64,000 nucleotides of DNA from contig JAUNSJ010000007.1 of NCBI GenBank assembly GCA_030539295.1, positions 1-64,000 of the forward strand, written 5' to 3'. Position numbers and translations under genes: made by a program. The notes beneath the pieces were generated by a model. The model did not search any database and was not told the DNA's origin. It was given only the letters and a program-made list of their open reading frames with translations. The stretch's first letter is position 1, and every line of letters starts with the position of its first letter. Positions 8,256 to 17,460 of this stretch are shown one piece after another. Origin of the DNA: Planctomycetia bacterium. Its GTDB lineage: Bacteria; Planctomycetota; Planctomycetia; Pirellulales; Thermoguttaceae.

Positions 8256-9368
8256 ATGTTAAAAAGAAGTACGATTCTGGCATTTCTTACGCTGTGCATG
8301 GCCTGCGCTACATTAAAAGCCGAGGACTTGGACGTAGCCCCTGTCGTTCGGGAAGGGACGGCTTGGTATGATGCCGCGAACTGGGATGTCGAAGGGCAAT
8401 GCTGGAAAGACGTGGAACGTCATTTCGCCCGATGTCCCGCCAGAGCAAAGGGGGTTATTCCAGAGGGCGTTTGGGCCAATTCTCAACATAGTGCCGGTCT
8501 GATCACCCGTTTTCGCACCGACTCGACTTCAATTAGTGTCAAATACAAACTCTATTCTCCCAATCTGGCTATAACGCTCATGCCAGCCACGGGAGTCAGT
8601 GGTCTCGATCTGTATGTTCTCCATAACGGCAAATGGTGTTGGGTTGCCTGTACCAAGCCGGATGCCCAAGAGGCAACGCAAATACTGGTTTCCGGAATGA
8701 CAAACGAAATGAAGGAATATATGCTCTACTATCCGCTTTATAACGGAATCGACCAGCTGGAAATTGGTGTTCCCGAAGAAGCTCATTTCTTCGCCATGGC
8801 ACCGCGAAAAGAAAAGCCTGTCTTCTACTACGGAACCTCGATCACCAATGGCGGATGCGTGTCACGCCCGGGAAACGCCTTTACGGCCATGCTCGGACGA
8901 CGTCTGGATTTGCCGGTTATCAATTTCGGTTTCGCCGGTTCCGCCCGTATGGAGCCCGAACTCGCCAAACTGATTATCGAAATGGATCCCGCTATCTTCG
9001 TTCTCGACGCTCTGCCGAATATGTCGCCGCAGGAAACCGCGACACGCCCGATCCCTTTCATTCAGATTCTCCGCGATGCTCACCCCGAAACACCGATTCT
9101 TTTGGTCGAAGACCGCTCTTTTTCCAACTCCTATCTTCTTCCTGATGTGGCCGCGACTCATAAAGCTCGGCGTGAAGGACTCAAAAAAGCCTACGAGCAT
9201 TTCATCGCTCTGGGCGATAAAAATATCTATTACCTTTCGGCAGAAAACCTGCTTGGTGAGCAACTTGATTACGATTCCACTATGGATGCCTCCCACCCAA
9301 ACGATCTGGGAATGTATCGTATGACCGATTCGCTCGAGAAAGTCTTACGGCCTATTCTGAAAAAATAG
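8256..9368 (+). CDS. secreted SGNH/GDSL-type hydrolase (SGNH_3, probable carbohydrate esterase)
   Basis: This 370-residue protein starts at an ATG with a clear ribosome site (AAAGGAACGTAAT) and carries a signal peptide (LAFLTLCMACATLKAEDL). Residues about 30-185 form the beta-rich N-terminal domain seen in such esterases. Block I is FYYGTSITNGGCVSRPG, where the family Asp of GDS is replaced by Thr and Ser is the nucleophile. It is followed by INFGFAGSARMEPELAKLI and VLDALPNMSPQ. The catalytic Asp/His block is DASHPNDLGMYRMTDSL. Relatives are deacetylases of plant or host polysaccharides, and the context beside an exported oxidoreductase fits a secreted catabolic role. A bidirectional terminator follows at 9385-9424. 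Confidence 0.85.
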   Translation: MLKRSTILAFLTLCMACATLKAEDLDVAPVVREGTAWYDAANWDVEGQCWKDVERHFARCPARAKGVIPEGVWANSQHSAGLITRFRTDSTSISVKYKLYSPNLAITLMPATGVSGLDLYVLHNGKWCWVACTKPDAQEATQILVSGMTNEMKEYMLYYPLYNGIDQLEIGVPEEAHFFAMAPRKEKPVFYYGTSITNGGCVSRPGNAFTAMLGRRLDLPVINFGFAGSARMEPELAKLIIEMDPAIFVLDALPNMSPQETATRPIPFIQILRDAHPETPILLVEDRSFSNSYLLPDVAATHKARREGLKKAYEHFIALGDKNIYYLSAENLLGEQLDYDSTMDASHPNDLGMYRMTDSLEKVLRPILKK

Positions 9369-9384
9369 AACTCGACTCAAATAA

Positions 9385-9424
9385 AAAGGGAATTTTGGCA
9401 AAATCTACGGTCAGAATTCCCTTT
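9385..9424. terminator. bidirectional intrinsic terminator between convergent genes
   Basis: Arms AAAGGGAATT (9385-9394) and AATTCCCTTT (9415-9424) are perfectly complementary. On the minus strand the stem is followed by a T-rich run (TTTTTATTT), so it ends the 9484 transcript well. On the plus strand it follows the SGNH gene. Confidence 0.75.
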
Positions 9425-9483
9425 CGCCGGGCTTCTTTCCGGCGGGTCCTTATACCACCAAGCGAGTTCACCCACAAGCCGCG

Positions 9484-11358
9484 CTACTGTCGGCAATAGA
9501 CGCGGGACCCGGCTCGCAACGCGTCCGAGGCCAGGGTTACTGCTATCTCGCCACGAGCACAATCGCCAATTTTAACCAGTCGCGGCTCGCCTTTGTCCGA
9601 CGTTGCCAGGACAAAGAGTTCTCCGTCCGGGAGGAATCCGGGTTCGTCACTCCCGCGGACGAACCAGCGGCCGCCAAAGGTGCGGTCCAGCCAGCCAATA
9701 CACACGTAACGCGCGGCAATGGATTTTACCGTCTCGTCCAGCTCACGCGTCGTGCGAACCACATGTAACGGGTCCTTCTCCAGAAAGGCCAGCAGCCCTT
9801 TCGCATTCTCACGCAATCGCGACGTCTCTTCCTTATCCGCGGCGTACCAGTTCACATGACCGTTAAACGGCTTCGTATTCAGAACACGCAGCCACGAGGC
9901 AAGCCGCTTTTGATACTGCAAATCACTCTGCGACAAGGCAGTGCATATGTCCTTAAGATACAGCATGCGCACAATGGGGTCAAGCTCCGTATTTTGACGC
10001 ACTGACTCCACGACGTTCGACCACTCTGTATACCACGTGCCAATATCGTCCACCTGGAGTGTATCGGGCAAGGCCTCAACGCGTTCGGCAAGCTGACGAA
10101 AGAAGGCCGGCTGCGGATCACGCTTGATGCCCGCAACGGCGTCGTGAGGCAAAACTATCGTTTGTTCACCGCCATAGAGGTCGGCCAGCCAACGATTTTC
10201 ACCGGGCTTCGGCTCGGCCAGAAGATAGTACCAATGCTTTGCGTCCGGACGATAGAGCCAGAAGTCGCGCGCACCCCCATGACGTATCAGAGGCAGAATA
10301 CGCTCCTGAACCGGTTTGCGACGCATGGCCACCGTTAACGCCTCACTTCGTTCCGACAGTGTTTTCCATTCCGGTAAAAATTTCAAAAGATGCGCGTTAC
10401 CATGATAGAAGTCGAGAACGGCTTTGGCTGTCGCGGAATCGACAGAAAATCTCGCAAGCTGGGCACCATAATTTGTAACAAAAGCATTCCACTTTTCCAG
10501 CGATTCCATAACATCGCACGATGCGGCCACTGCGGCAAAGTCCGCCGCGTATTCCGACTCCGGATACGCCGTTGCGATTTCTTTCAAAATCCCGCTCCCC
10601 ACAACGGTGTCCCGAAATCGGGCGTCGTATTCCCGAACCGCGTCGTACACCGCTCGCGAACGCTCTATGCGCTGCGACAGGCCTTGGACACGGTCGGTTA
10701 ATGCCCGGACTTCCGCCTCTCGCCCCGGATCCGTGGAGTTTGGCAAAGAGTCAAGATTTTTTGTCAGCTCTTCACAATTACGCGCAAGGGACTCATGTTC
10801 GGCTGTGCCACAATCGACGGCCGCGGTCAGTCGGTCGTTTACCAGTCGAAGTTGCTCGTCGATATAATCCTCTTGCCTGCCGATCAGGTTCTTTTTCGCC
10901 TCTTCGTACTGTAAGGTCAGCGCCGAAGCGGTCTCTTTTTCCTCGCCCGTCTGCGCCAGGTCCGCAAGCAAATCGACAGGCGACCGGTCAAATTTCGGCA
11001 GTTCAGATTCAATTTCAATTTTTGCAAAATTCGCGACTTCCTCTTTCACGCGTGCCGCAGCGGCGAGAAACTCCTGCGAAGGTTCAGGCTCTTCCCGCGG
11101 CAGTGCAACCGGCGTTACCGGCTCGCTTGCCACGCGTTCCGGCTCCTCTTCCGGCACAAGTTTTTTCGCTGAAACGTCTGCCAGTTCCGGCCTGTCCGTC
11201 GTTTCAAATGAGGCCGACTTCACCTGGTTCACCACAGGCACATCCTGCAACGTTCGGTCCGATTCCTGGACGTTCAACAATAGAAGGAGCGCCAGCGTAA
11301 TAGCCACGCCGGCCAATACGCCACAAACGATCCACAATATTTTGCTTGTTGTATTCAC
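9484..11358 (-). CDS. membrane-anchored coiled-coil protein of unknown function
   Basis: I do not recognise a family. I place the start at GTG 11358 because AGGAG lies 8 nt before it; a TTG six bases earlier would overlap the helicase stop but is too close to that site. The product is about 624 residues. It has one N-terminal helix (ILWIVCGVLAGVAITLALLL), a Pro/Glu-rich linker to about residue 85, and long charged helices likely to be coiled coil (about 90-260). The C-terminal globular part contains GWLDRTFGGRWFVRGSD and PRLVKIGDCARGEIAVTL. It is the last gene of the queA-apbE-helicase operon and starts within a few bases of the helicase stop, so translation is probably coupled. Confidence 0.65.
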   Translation of the reverse strand: MNTTSKILWIVCGVLAGVAITLALLLLLNVQESDRTLQDVPVVNQVKSASFETTDRPELADVSAKKLVPEEEPERVASEPVTPVALPREEPEPSQEFLAAAARVKEEVANFAKIEIESELPKFDRSPVDLLADLAQTGEEKETASALTLQYEEAKKNLIGRQEDYIDEQLRLVNDRLTAAVDCGTAEHESLARNCEELTKNLDSLPNSTDPGREAEVRALTDRVQGLSQRIERSRAVYDAVREYDARFRDTVVGSGILKEIATAYPESEYAADFAAVAASCDVMESLEKWNAFVTNYGAQLARFSVDSATAKAVLDFYHGNAHLLKFLPEWKTLSERSEALTVAMRRKPVQERILPLIRHGGARDFWLYRPDAKHWYYLLAEPKPGENRWLADLYGGEQTIVLPHDAVAGIKRDPQPAFFRQLAERVEALPDTLQVDDIGTWYTEWSNVVESVRQNTELDPIVRMLYLKDICTALSQSDLQYQKRLASWLRVLNTKPFNGHVNWYAADKEETSRLRENAKGLLAFLEKDPLHVVRTTRELDETVKSIAARYVCIGWLDRTFGGRWFVRGSDEPGFLPDGELFVLATSDKGEPRLVKIGDCARGEIAVTLASDALRAGSRVYCRQ

Positions 11359-11360
11359 GG

Positions 11361-14300
11361 TCAATTCTCCTGCACAACAGCGTCAAGATTCCACGGCAGT
11401 CTCTCTTGTCGGGAAACATCTAAAATTGTCTCATGGGAAATAAACAGCAGACGACAGGAAACGGCGTCCAGAGGAAGCCGATACCATCGACACACGAGAT
11501 AACGATAATTCTCCACCTGTCTGATATATTGCTCAATTCGGTCGCGATTGGCCCTAAGGTCAATTTCACCATCAGGACCGGTGAGAAGGTGGTCCGATTT
11601 ATAGTCAATTATATCGGCGCCCCTGACGCGTCGTTCGTCACGCAGGAGGACGAGCCGGTCAATCACGCCACGACTTATGAAGCCTTCCGCGCCGCATGTC
11701 GCATAGGGCCGTTCGCAAGAAAGCTCACAAAAAGTCGGACCCGAACCGCCCAACGGCACAAACGGAAGCGTGCCAAGATTCGCATAGGAAGCATACGACA
11801 GTGCTCTTCTTATGACTTCTTTTCTACACATTTTGTGAAAAACATCCAACAGCCGTTCCGACTGACTTTTGTCGTATACCATTTCTGCCAGGAGCGGACG
11901 CAGGTACTCCCGGGTGGGAACGCCTTCGCGGTCGAGCCAGCGCGTCTCTTCGAAACAGCGGTGTAAGACACGCCCCTGTAAATACCGGCTCTGATTCGAC
12001 CAACTGTACTCTTCATGAAAACTCGGCGGCGCCGTCACAGCCAACGGCGGCGACATTGACACTCGCAACTGCTTTCGGGCCGGAACCGTAACCACTTCAC
12101 GCGCCGGTAACGTCACCACCGCATCGTCAGACGCCGCTTTCCAGTCCGGGTCGCCATGCGTAAAGAGCACTTGCCCTTCCGGAAGACCCGGACGGACGCC
12201 CGCAGCCAAGGCACCACGCAAGATACCACCGAGCGACAGTGAGGTCACGCCTGGCGGTACAACGACGATCAGCTCTCGGGCAGCTCTCGTCATGCCAACA
12301 TAAAGCTGGCAAAGTGATTCTTTAAACTGCTCATTCCAAAAAGTGCAATACATCGCACGACAGCTCTCCGGCAGAATATTCCAGTATTCCTTCGGCGACC
12401 AGAGCAAAACTTTTTCAATCTTTTGCGTCGTTGTATTACGCTGTACAATTTTTTTGTCCGTATAGCCCGAAAGCGGTTTATGCAATTCCGGCAGGACCGT
12501 AATATCGAACTCCAGCCCCTTGGACGCGTGCAGACTCATAACGCGTATTCGTGAATCGCTCTGAAGAAAAACACGGTGGTTGCGAGCATTATCGATAAAA
12601 GAGTTCAAACGATTCGTCTCGCCGGTCCAGGAGCACGCGTATTCCCGAAGTTTGAACAGACGTTCCTGGTCACCAGGATTACAATAACCGGCAAGCAATT
12701 GTACAAACTCACCCACAACGACACCGAGCGAACGCGATGCAATGCGGTCACGAATCCGATGAGAAATGGCTCTCGCCTGTTGCGGGTCAATAAGGAACTT
12801 CGCCGCGTCTTTTTCGTCATGCGTAAGGGGTGTTAGCTTGAGTTCTCTGGCCAGCGGGGCCAGGTGCACCAGTTGAAACCAGGCAATGGTGTCGCCCGGA
12901 TGATCCGCGATTCGCAGCAGAGCCAGAACCGCCTCGACCGGTGACGAACCGCCCAAAGGGACACCACTTTCGCCGCTGACTTCCACGCCGTAATGCTTAA
13001 ACAAGGCAATCAGCTGCGCGGCAAAACGATTCGTGCGGGTCAGAATTCCTATCTCGCAACCGGGATGCTTCTTTCGCTCCTCCAGCACACGTTTGACCGT
13101 CCAGGCAAGAGTACACGCTTTCTGGTCCGGCTTGATTGCTCCGGAACCTGAATCGTCAGCCTCATCCTCGTCGTCTTCATTTTCGAAATCGCCTTCCCCC
13201 AGTCCCGAATCGAATACTGCCTGTGCACTTCTACGACCGTCTCCCGGAACCAGTTCATTGATTTCAGCGAGGACATTATAAAGGTTTTCCAAATGTTCTT
13301 TATCGAACAGGGGTGACTCCTCCAGGGACACCAAACCCGCCTGTTCCCCGCGTGGTCCTGCCGTTGTGTGCCAGTCAAAAGCGGCGCTCCATTCTTTCGC
13401 GGCGTTAACAAAGGTTCGACGCTTTTGCTTGACCAGTTCCGTCGCATCCGCCGGATTCTGCTCTAACGCGGGATTACTCTCAAGATCAGCAAAGACCTTA
13501 TTCACAACGTCAATCACAGCACGCGAACTCCGTCGGTTGGCCGGAAGTGACGCCTGTTTCATGTCCGGCAGGTTCGTTACCAGATCAAACAGCCTGACAT
13601 TACCGCCGCGCCAGCCGTAAATCGCCTGCTTCGTATCACCTACACAAAAAAGGGATTTCTTCCCCTCTCGGGCAACCGACTCCGCAAGCGGATGAAGGAT
13701 ATGCCACTGACTGGTTGACGTATCCTGAAATTCGTCAAGCAGAATGTGGTCCGGGTCCGCGCCCAGCCGGGAAATCATCTGACGACGGCGATGCGTCCAG
13801 TCAATTTCCGAAAGGAACTTCGTTATGTCAGAAAAGAGATAGGCCGCCTGCTCTCGCTTGAGTTGATAGAACTCTTGCGCCACAAGTTGCGTTACCAAAT
13901 GCGTTACATCAAGCTTATTGGTCAGGTCGTTCAGAATGCGTGCCCGCACCTCTGTCACCAAGGCAAGCAAAGCCCCATGCAAGCCCGGATAATCCGCCAT
14001 GTTCGTTTTTCGATAGGGAACGTCCGGATAGAGCGCGGCCTCGACAAATTTACTCGAAACGAAAGCTCGCCAGTTCTCCTGACGAAAATCCCGAATCGCG
14101 GCCTCTACTGCTTTGACGAAGAATCCGTTCGGCTTACCCGTCTTCGTTTCCGGTAGATCCGCATGGATCAAATCGTCCAGCAAGTCGTCTATTTCCGATT
14201 CGCTCTTCAGTTTGCAGCGACCGGGAAACGACCAGGCGCCCGGTTCCGACTCCGCGAGCAGGTCAAGAAAATTCTTCGTCGTCGAAAAAATCTGGTCGGC

Positions 14301-14813
14301 TATCGACCGCTGTAATTCCCCCTTAAACAGCAGATCCATAAGTCGCAAGGCAACATTCGTCGACGTATTACCAATGGCAATTCGAATCGCGTTCAGGAGC
14401 AGACGGTTATCCTCGGTACTCTCCGCAATCGTCCAGCTTATCGGCAGTTTTAGTTCCAGTGCAAAACTTTTGGCCAGTTTCACAAAAAGTGAATCAAGAG
14501 TCGAGACCCGCATCTCATGCAGGTGCGTTACCAACTTCGTGAGCGAGCGACGCACCTCGTCCCGGGTCAACTCGCGCGGCAGCCCCAGCTCGCCCGACAG
14601 TTTCCGGCATCCGGAATCGTTCAGTGCGGCCAAAGCGAGTCGTCGCAAAATTCGGTCGCGTATCTCGCCCGCCGCCTTACGCGTAAACGTCGACGCCAAA
14701 ATCTTCTCAGGAGATACCCCGGCCAGCAGAAGCTGTATGTACCGGTTGCTCAACTGAAACGTCTTGCCCGACCCCGCAGACGCTCGTATGACTATATTAT
14801 TAAATCCGGACAT
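11361..14813 (-). CDS. UvrD-type helicase with RecB-family nuclease domain (AddA-like)
   Basis: The 1150-residue product has the superfamily 1 Walker A near residues 11-18 (ASAGSGKT), then ILASTFTRKAAGEIRDRIL, Walker B (HILLDEFQDTSTSQW), and VGDTKQAIYGWRGGNVRLF. Motif V/VI text includes VMSLHASKGLEFDITVLPEL and LYVGMTRAARELIVV. The C-terminus carries a complete RecB-type nuclease signature: GVIDRLVLL, IIDYKSDHL and QVENYRYLV. This is the architecture of AddA, the helicase-nuclease for resecting double-strand breaks and Chi recognition. No AddB partner is visible nearby. Its ATG overlaps the apbE stop (TAATG), indicating translational coupling. Ordinary AddA proteins are of similar length. Confidence 0.9.
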   Translation of the reverse strand: MSGFNNIVIRASAGSGKTFQLSNRYIQLLLAGVSPEKILASTFTRKAAGEIRDRILRRLALAALNDSGCRKLSGELGLPRELTRDEVRRSLTKLVTHLHEMRVSTLDSLFVKLAKSFALELKLPISWTIAESTEDNRLLLNAIRIAIGNTSTNVALRLMDLLFKGELQRSIADQIFSTTKNFLDLLAESEPGAWSFPGRCKLKSESEIDDLLDDLIHADLPETKTGKPNGFFVKAVEAAIRDFRQENWRAFVSSKFVEAALYPDVPYRKTNMADYPGLHGALLALVTEVRARILNDLTNKLDVTHLVTQLVAQEFYQLKREQAAYLFSDITKFLSEIDWTHRRRQMISRLGADPDHILLDEFQDTSTSQWHILHPLAESVAREGKKSLFCVGDTKQAIYGWRGGNVRLFDLVTNLPDMKQASLPANRRSSRAVIDVVNKVFADLESNPALEQNPADATELVKQKRRTFVNAAKEWSAAFDWHTTAGPRGEQAGLVSLEESPLFDKEHLENLYNVLAEINELVPGDGRRSAQAVFDSGLGEGDFENEDDEDEADDSGSGAIKPDQKACTLAWTVKRVLEERKKHPGCEIGILTRTNRFAAQLIALFKHYGVEVSGESGVPLGGSSPVEAVLALLRIADHPGDTIAWFQLVHLAPLARELKLTPLTHDEKDAAKFLIDPQQARAISHRIRDRIASRSLGVVVGEFVQLLAGYCNPGDQERLFKLREYACSWTGETNRLNSFIDNARNHRVFLQSDSRIRVMSLHASKGLEFDITVLPELHKPLSGYTDKKIVQRNTTTQKIEKVLLWSPKEYWNILPESCRAMYCTFWNEQFKESLCQLYVGMTRAARELIVVVPPGVTSLSLGGILRGALAAGVRPGLPEGQVLFTHGDPDWKAASDDAVVTLPAREVVTVPARKQLRVSMSPPLAVTAPPSFHEEYSWSNQSRYLQGRVLHRCFEETRWLDREGVPTREYLRPLLAEMVYDKSQSERLLDVFHKMCRKEVIRRALSYASYANLGTLPFVPLGGSGPTFCELSCERPYATCGAEGFISRGVIDRLVLLRDERRVRGADIIDYKSDHLLTGPDGEIDLRANRDRIEQYIRQVENYRYLVCRWYRLPLDAVSCRLLFISHETILDVSRQERLPWNLDAVVQEN

Positions 14814-15931
14814 TAAGGCCCAACCTTCCGCGAGTTCACCTCTCGCTCAAACGCCGGCGAAACCACTTCACGATAACTCGTCTTACCGCCCGCAACCGTC
14901 CGCACAATGAACAGCACCGCCAAGTCTTCCCCCGCAACCGCGATGCCTTCCTCCGGCCCCAGGACGAACAGAGCCGTGGCCCACGCGTCCGCCTCCATAC
15001 ACTCCTTCGCGACTACCGAAACCGAGGCTACCCGCTCTTCCACATCCTCGTCCGTTTCAAACAGAGCGCAAGGGCGACCGGAACGCGGGTCAATCAAGTG
15101 CGAAAATTGGACCTTGCCCACCCGTCGATAATTCCGATAATCGCCGCTGGTCGCCAGGGACAGGTCCGATGTTTCCAGAATGCGTCCCACACGAGTTCCG
15201 TTCGTATTAGCTGCCAAGTCCGGCACTTCTATACCAAGCGACCAGGGGACAGGTTCGCCGCTGGGGGTCCTCTTGTGCCCGCGACATCGCAGTTCACCGC
15301 CCACATCAATCATGAAATTTTCCACTCCCGACTGCTGCAGTACCGCGGCAACGCAATCGACAGCGTAGCCCTTGGCAATCGCGGAAAGATCGACATAGAG
15401 GTCCGGAATCGCTTTACGCAACGCCGGCGGTTCCATTCGAACAGAAAGCTTCTCATAGCCTACACGCTCCTTCGCCGCAGAAAGCTCGGCGTCCGTGGGC
15501 AGTCGCTCCAGTTCCGTCCGGTCCGGCCCAAACTTCCATAAATTCACGACCGGACCGACCGTCATGTCAAAGGCGCCACGACTCGCTTGCGAAACCGTCA
15601 GACCACAGGCCACGACCGACGCCAGCTCCGGCGAGACCGAAATCCATTCGGTCGATTCCGCCTGATTGAAACGCGACAGTTCCGAATCCTCACGCCACGT
15701 CGACATAACCGCGTCCACCTGGGCCAAGGCCGTTTCAATCGCATGTCGCATTTGCGCCACCGTTTCCCCATCCGACTCCGCACAGAGCAGACGCGCGTTC
15801 CAGAACGTGCCCATCGTCTCGCCCGACAGGGTTACGATCCGAACCGGTTCCACCGCTGATCGATGCTCCGAGTCACACGAAACGCCCGGCAACACCAACA
15901 GCAGTAACAGCAGCACAAATTCCCAACGCAT
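14813..15931 (-). CDS. apbE: FAD:protein FMN transferase, lipoprotein form
   Basis: The start is ATG 15931, preceded by GGGAGAAGAAT; the frame runs on upstream without a site. The product is about 372 residues with a signal ending LLLVLPGVSCDSE, probably a lipoprotein. Family blocks are present: SGETMGTFWNARLL, MSTWREDSELSRFN, DLSAIAKGYAVDCV, SHLIDPRSGRP and ADAWATALFVLG. ApbE attaches FMN covalently to Ser/Thr of target flavoproteins outside the cytoplasm, using FAD and a divalent metal. Targets such as Nqr/Rnf subunits are not in this window. The gene sits 70 nt after queA and overlaps the helicase start by one base. Confidence 0.92.
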   Translation of the reverse strand: MRWEFVLLLLLLVLPGVSCDSEHRSAVEPVRIVTLSGETMGTFWNARLLCAESDGETVAQMRHAIETALAQVDAVMSTWREDSELSRFNQAESTEWISVSPELASVVACGLTVSQASRGAFDMTVGPVVNLWKFGPDRTELERLPTDAELSAAKERVGYEKLSVRMEPPALRKAIPDLYVDLSAIAKGYAVDCVAAVLQQSGVENFMIDVGGELRCRGHKRTPSGEPVPWSLGIEVPDLAANTNGTRVGRILETSDLSLATSGDYRNYRRVGKVQFSHLIDPRSGRPCALFETDEDVEERVASVSVVAKECMEADAWATALFVLGPEEGIAVAGEDLAVLFIVRTVAGGKTSYREVVSPAFEREVNSRKVGP

Positions 15932-16000
15932 ATTCTTCTCCCAAGTCTGGAACTTCCTTTGCAAAAAATGCAAAAAAATCTTTTCAGTCCTGTTTCTCCT

Positions 16001-17107
16001 TTATAATATGATCATTGCATCGCCATAACTGTAGAAGCGATAGCGCTGTCGCACCGCTTCTTCATAAGCACGACGCATTAAGTCATCCCCGCCAAAGGTG
16101 CGCACGAGAATAATTAATGTCGATTTCGGCAGATGAAAATTCGTTATGACAACGTCGGTCGTCTTGAACTTGTACGGTGGACGAATAAAAAGATTCGTTA
16201 CCCCGGCAAACGGAGCCAGAACCGAGTCATTTCGCCCCGTCGAGTCGATACGTCCATCGGCCAGTTGGTTCGCCGCCGACTCCAGACTGCGCACCGTCGT
16301 CGTTCCCACAGCGACCACGCGACCCCCACGCCGGTGACACGCCTGAACCGCTTGCACAACGTCCTCACTGACACACGACCATTCGGTGTGCATAACATGC
16401 TCGTCAAGGTTCTCACTCGTTATGGGCTTGAATGTCCCCGCGCCCACGTGCAACGTGACTCGCGCCACTTCAATACCACGATTCGTCAGCTCCGCCAAAA
16501 GCTCATCGGTAAAATGCAGGCCCGCCGTCGGGGCCGCCACCGCACCCGGCTTCTCCGCGTACACCGTTTGATAGTCACCACGGTCCTGCTCATCCATCCG
16601 GCCCGACCTGATATACGGTGGAATCGGCACAAATCCGACCTCGTCCAACAGAGTGAAGGCCGTTTCCGTTCTCCCGCTCAACACCGGTCGTACCAGAAGT
16701 GTTCGCTCCGGCGTACGACCCACAACTTCCAAATGCCGCCCGGTCGGCCCCTGGGGTGAATCCAGTTGCAGCAGTTCGCCAGAGGTCAGCTTGCCACGCG
16801 TCTTCGACATAACCTCCCAGCATCCCTGGGCATCGAACCGAAGAAAAAGTCCTTCCCAGCGGCCACCCGTCGCGACCCGAACGCCCATAAGACGGGCATT
16901 GACAACCTTCGTGTCGTTATAGATCAATAAATCATTCGGATTAAGGAGTTTGGGCAAATCGCGAAATTTCATGTGCTCCAGCGACTGACGTTCGCGTCGC
17001 ACAACAAGCAGCCGGGCATCCGCACGGTCGTGCAACGGACGCTGGGCGATCAGTTCCGGCGGAAGTTCATAGTCGTAATCAGATAATGCTGGCAAAGTCT
17101 TTAACAT
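16001..17107 (-). CDS. queA: S-adenosylmethionine:tRNA ribosyltransferase-isomerase
   Basis: The 368-residue product begins MLKTLPALSDYDYELPPE and continues LIAQRPLHDRADARLLV. It has the characteristic GAVAAPTAGLHFT block, HVGAGTFKPI and the C-terminal FHLPKSTLIILV. QueA transfers and isomerises the ribosyl moiety of SAM onto preQ1 at the tRNA wobble base, giving epoxyqueuosine; it acts in the cytoplasm. It appears to head the operon queA-apbE-helicase-unknown. A TATAAT-like box occurs on the minus strand at 17299-17294, but no convincing -35 accompanies it. Confidence 0.95.
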   Translation of the reverse strand: MLKTLPALSDYDYELPPELIAQRPLHDRADARLLVVRRERQSLEHMKFRDLPKLLNPNDLLIYNDTKVVNARLMGVRVATGGRWEGLFLRFDAQGCWEVMSKTRGKLTSGELLQLDSPQGPTGRHLEVVGRTPERTLLVRPVLSGRTETAFTLLDEVGFVPIPPYIRSGRMDEQDRGDYQTVYAEKPGAVAAPTAGLHFTDELLAELTNRGIEVARVTLHVGAGTFKPITSENLDEHVMHTEWSCVSEDVVQAVQACHRRGGRVVAVGTTTVRSLESAANQLADGRIDSTGRNDSVLAPFAGVTNLFIRPPYKFKTTDVVITNFHLPKSTLIILVRTFGGDDLMRRAYEEAVRQRYRFYSYGDAMIIL

Positions 17108-17460
17108 ACGTAATTGGTATCATGTAAATTTTGGAGTCGTAACCCTCTTAAAGTCAGGCGAACCGGGCCGGGGGCCTTGTCGTTCTTTAAAGAGTTTTTA
17201 TACTTAACCTTATGGGGGAGTTTGGGGTATTCCGGATCGGGCTTGTACGCACGACTGGATTTGTTTCCGTCTTCCCGACTGTCGTCTGTATATATTATAG
17301 CGTCTTGGCCGGGAATTAAAAGGTCATTTTGTGGTTTTACGCAGTTTCCGTCCGTTTTTTTCGCCGTGGCGTCTGCTTCCATTCGAATTGCGGAGTCAAA
17401 AGAGACAGGAAACCCTCAAAACGCCCGAATAAACGACAGTTGCCAACAGGAAAAAGAGCA

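Noticed and set aside
10521-11300. Pro/Arg-rich plus-strand open frame
   Set aside because: It is antisense to the Pro/Glu linker and coiled coil of the minus-strand gene.
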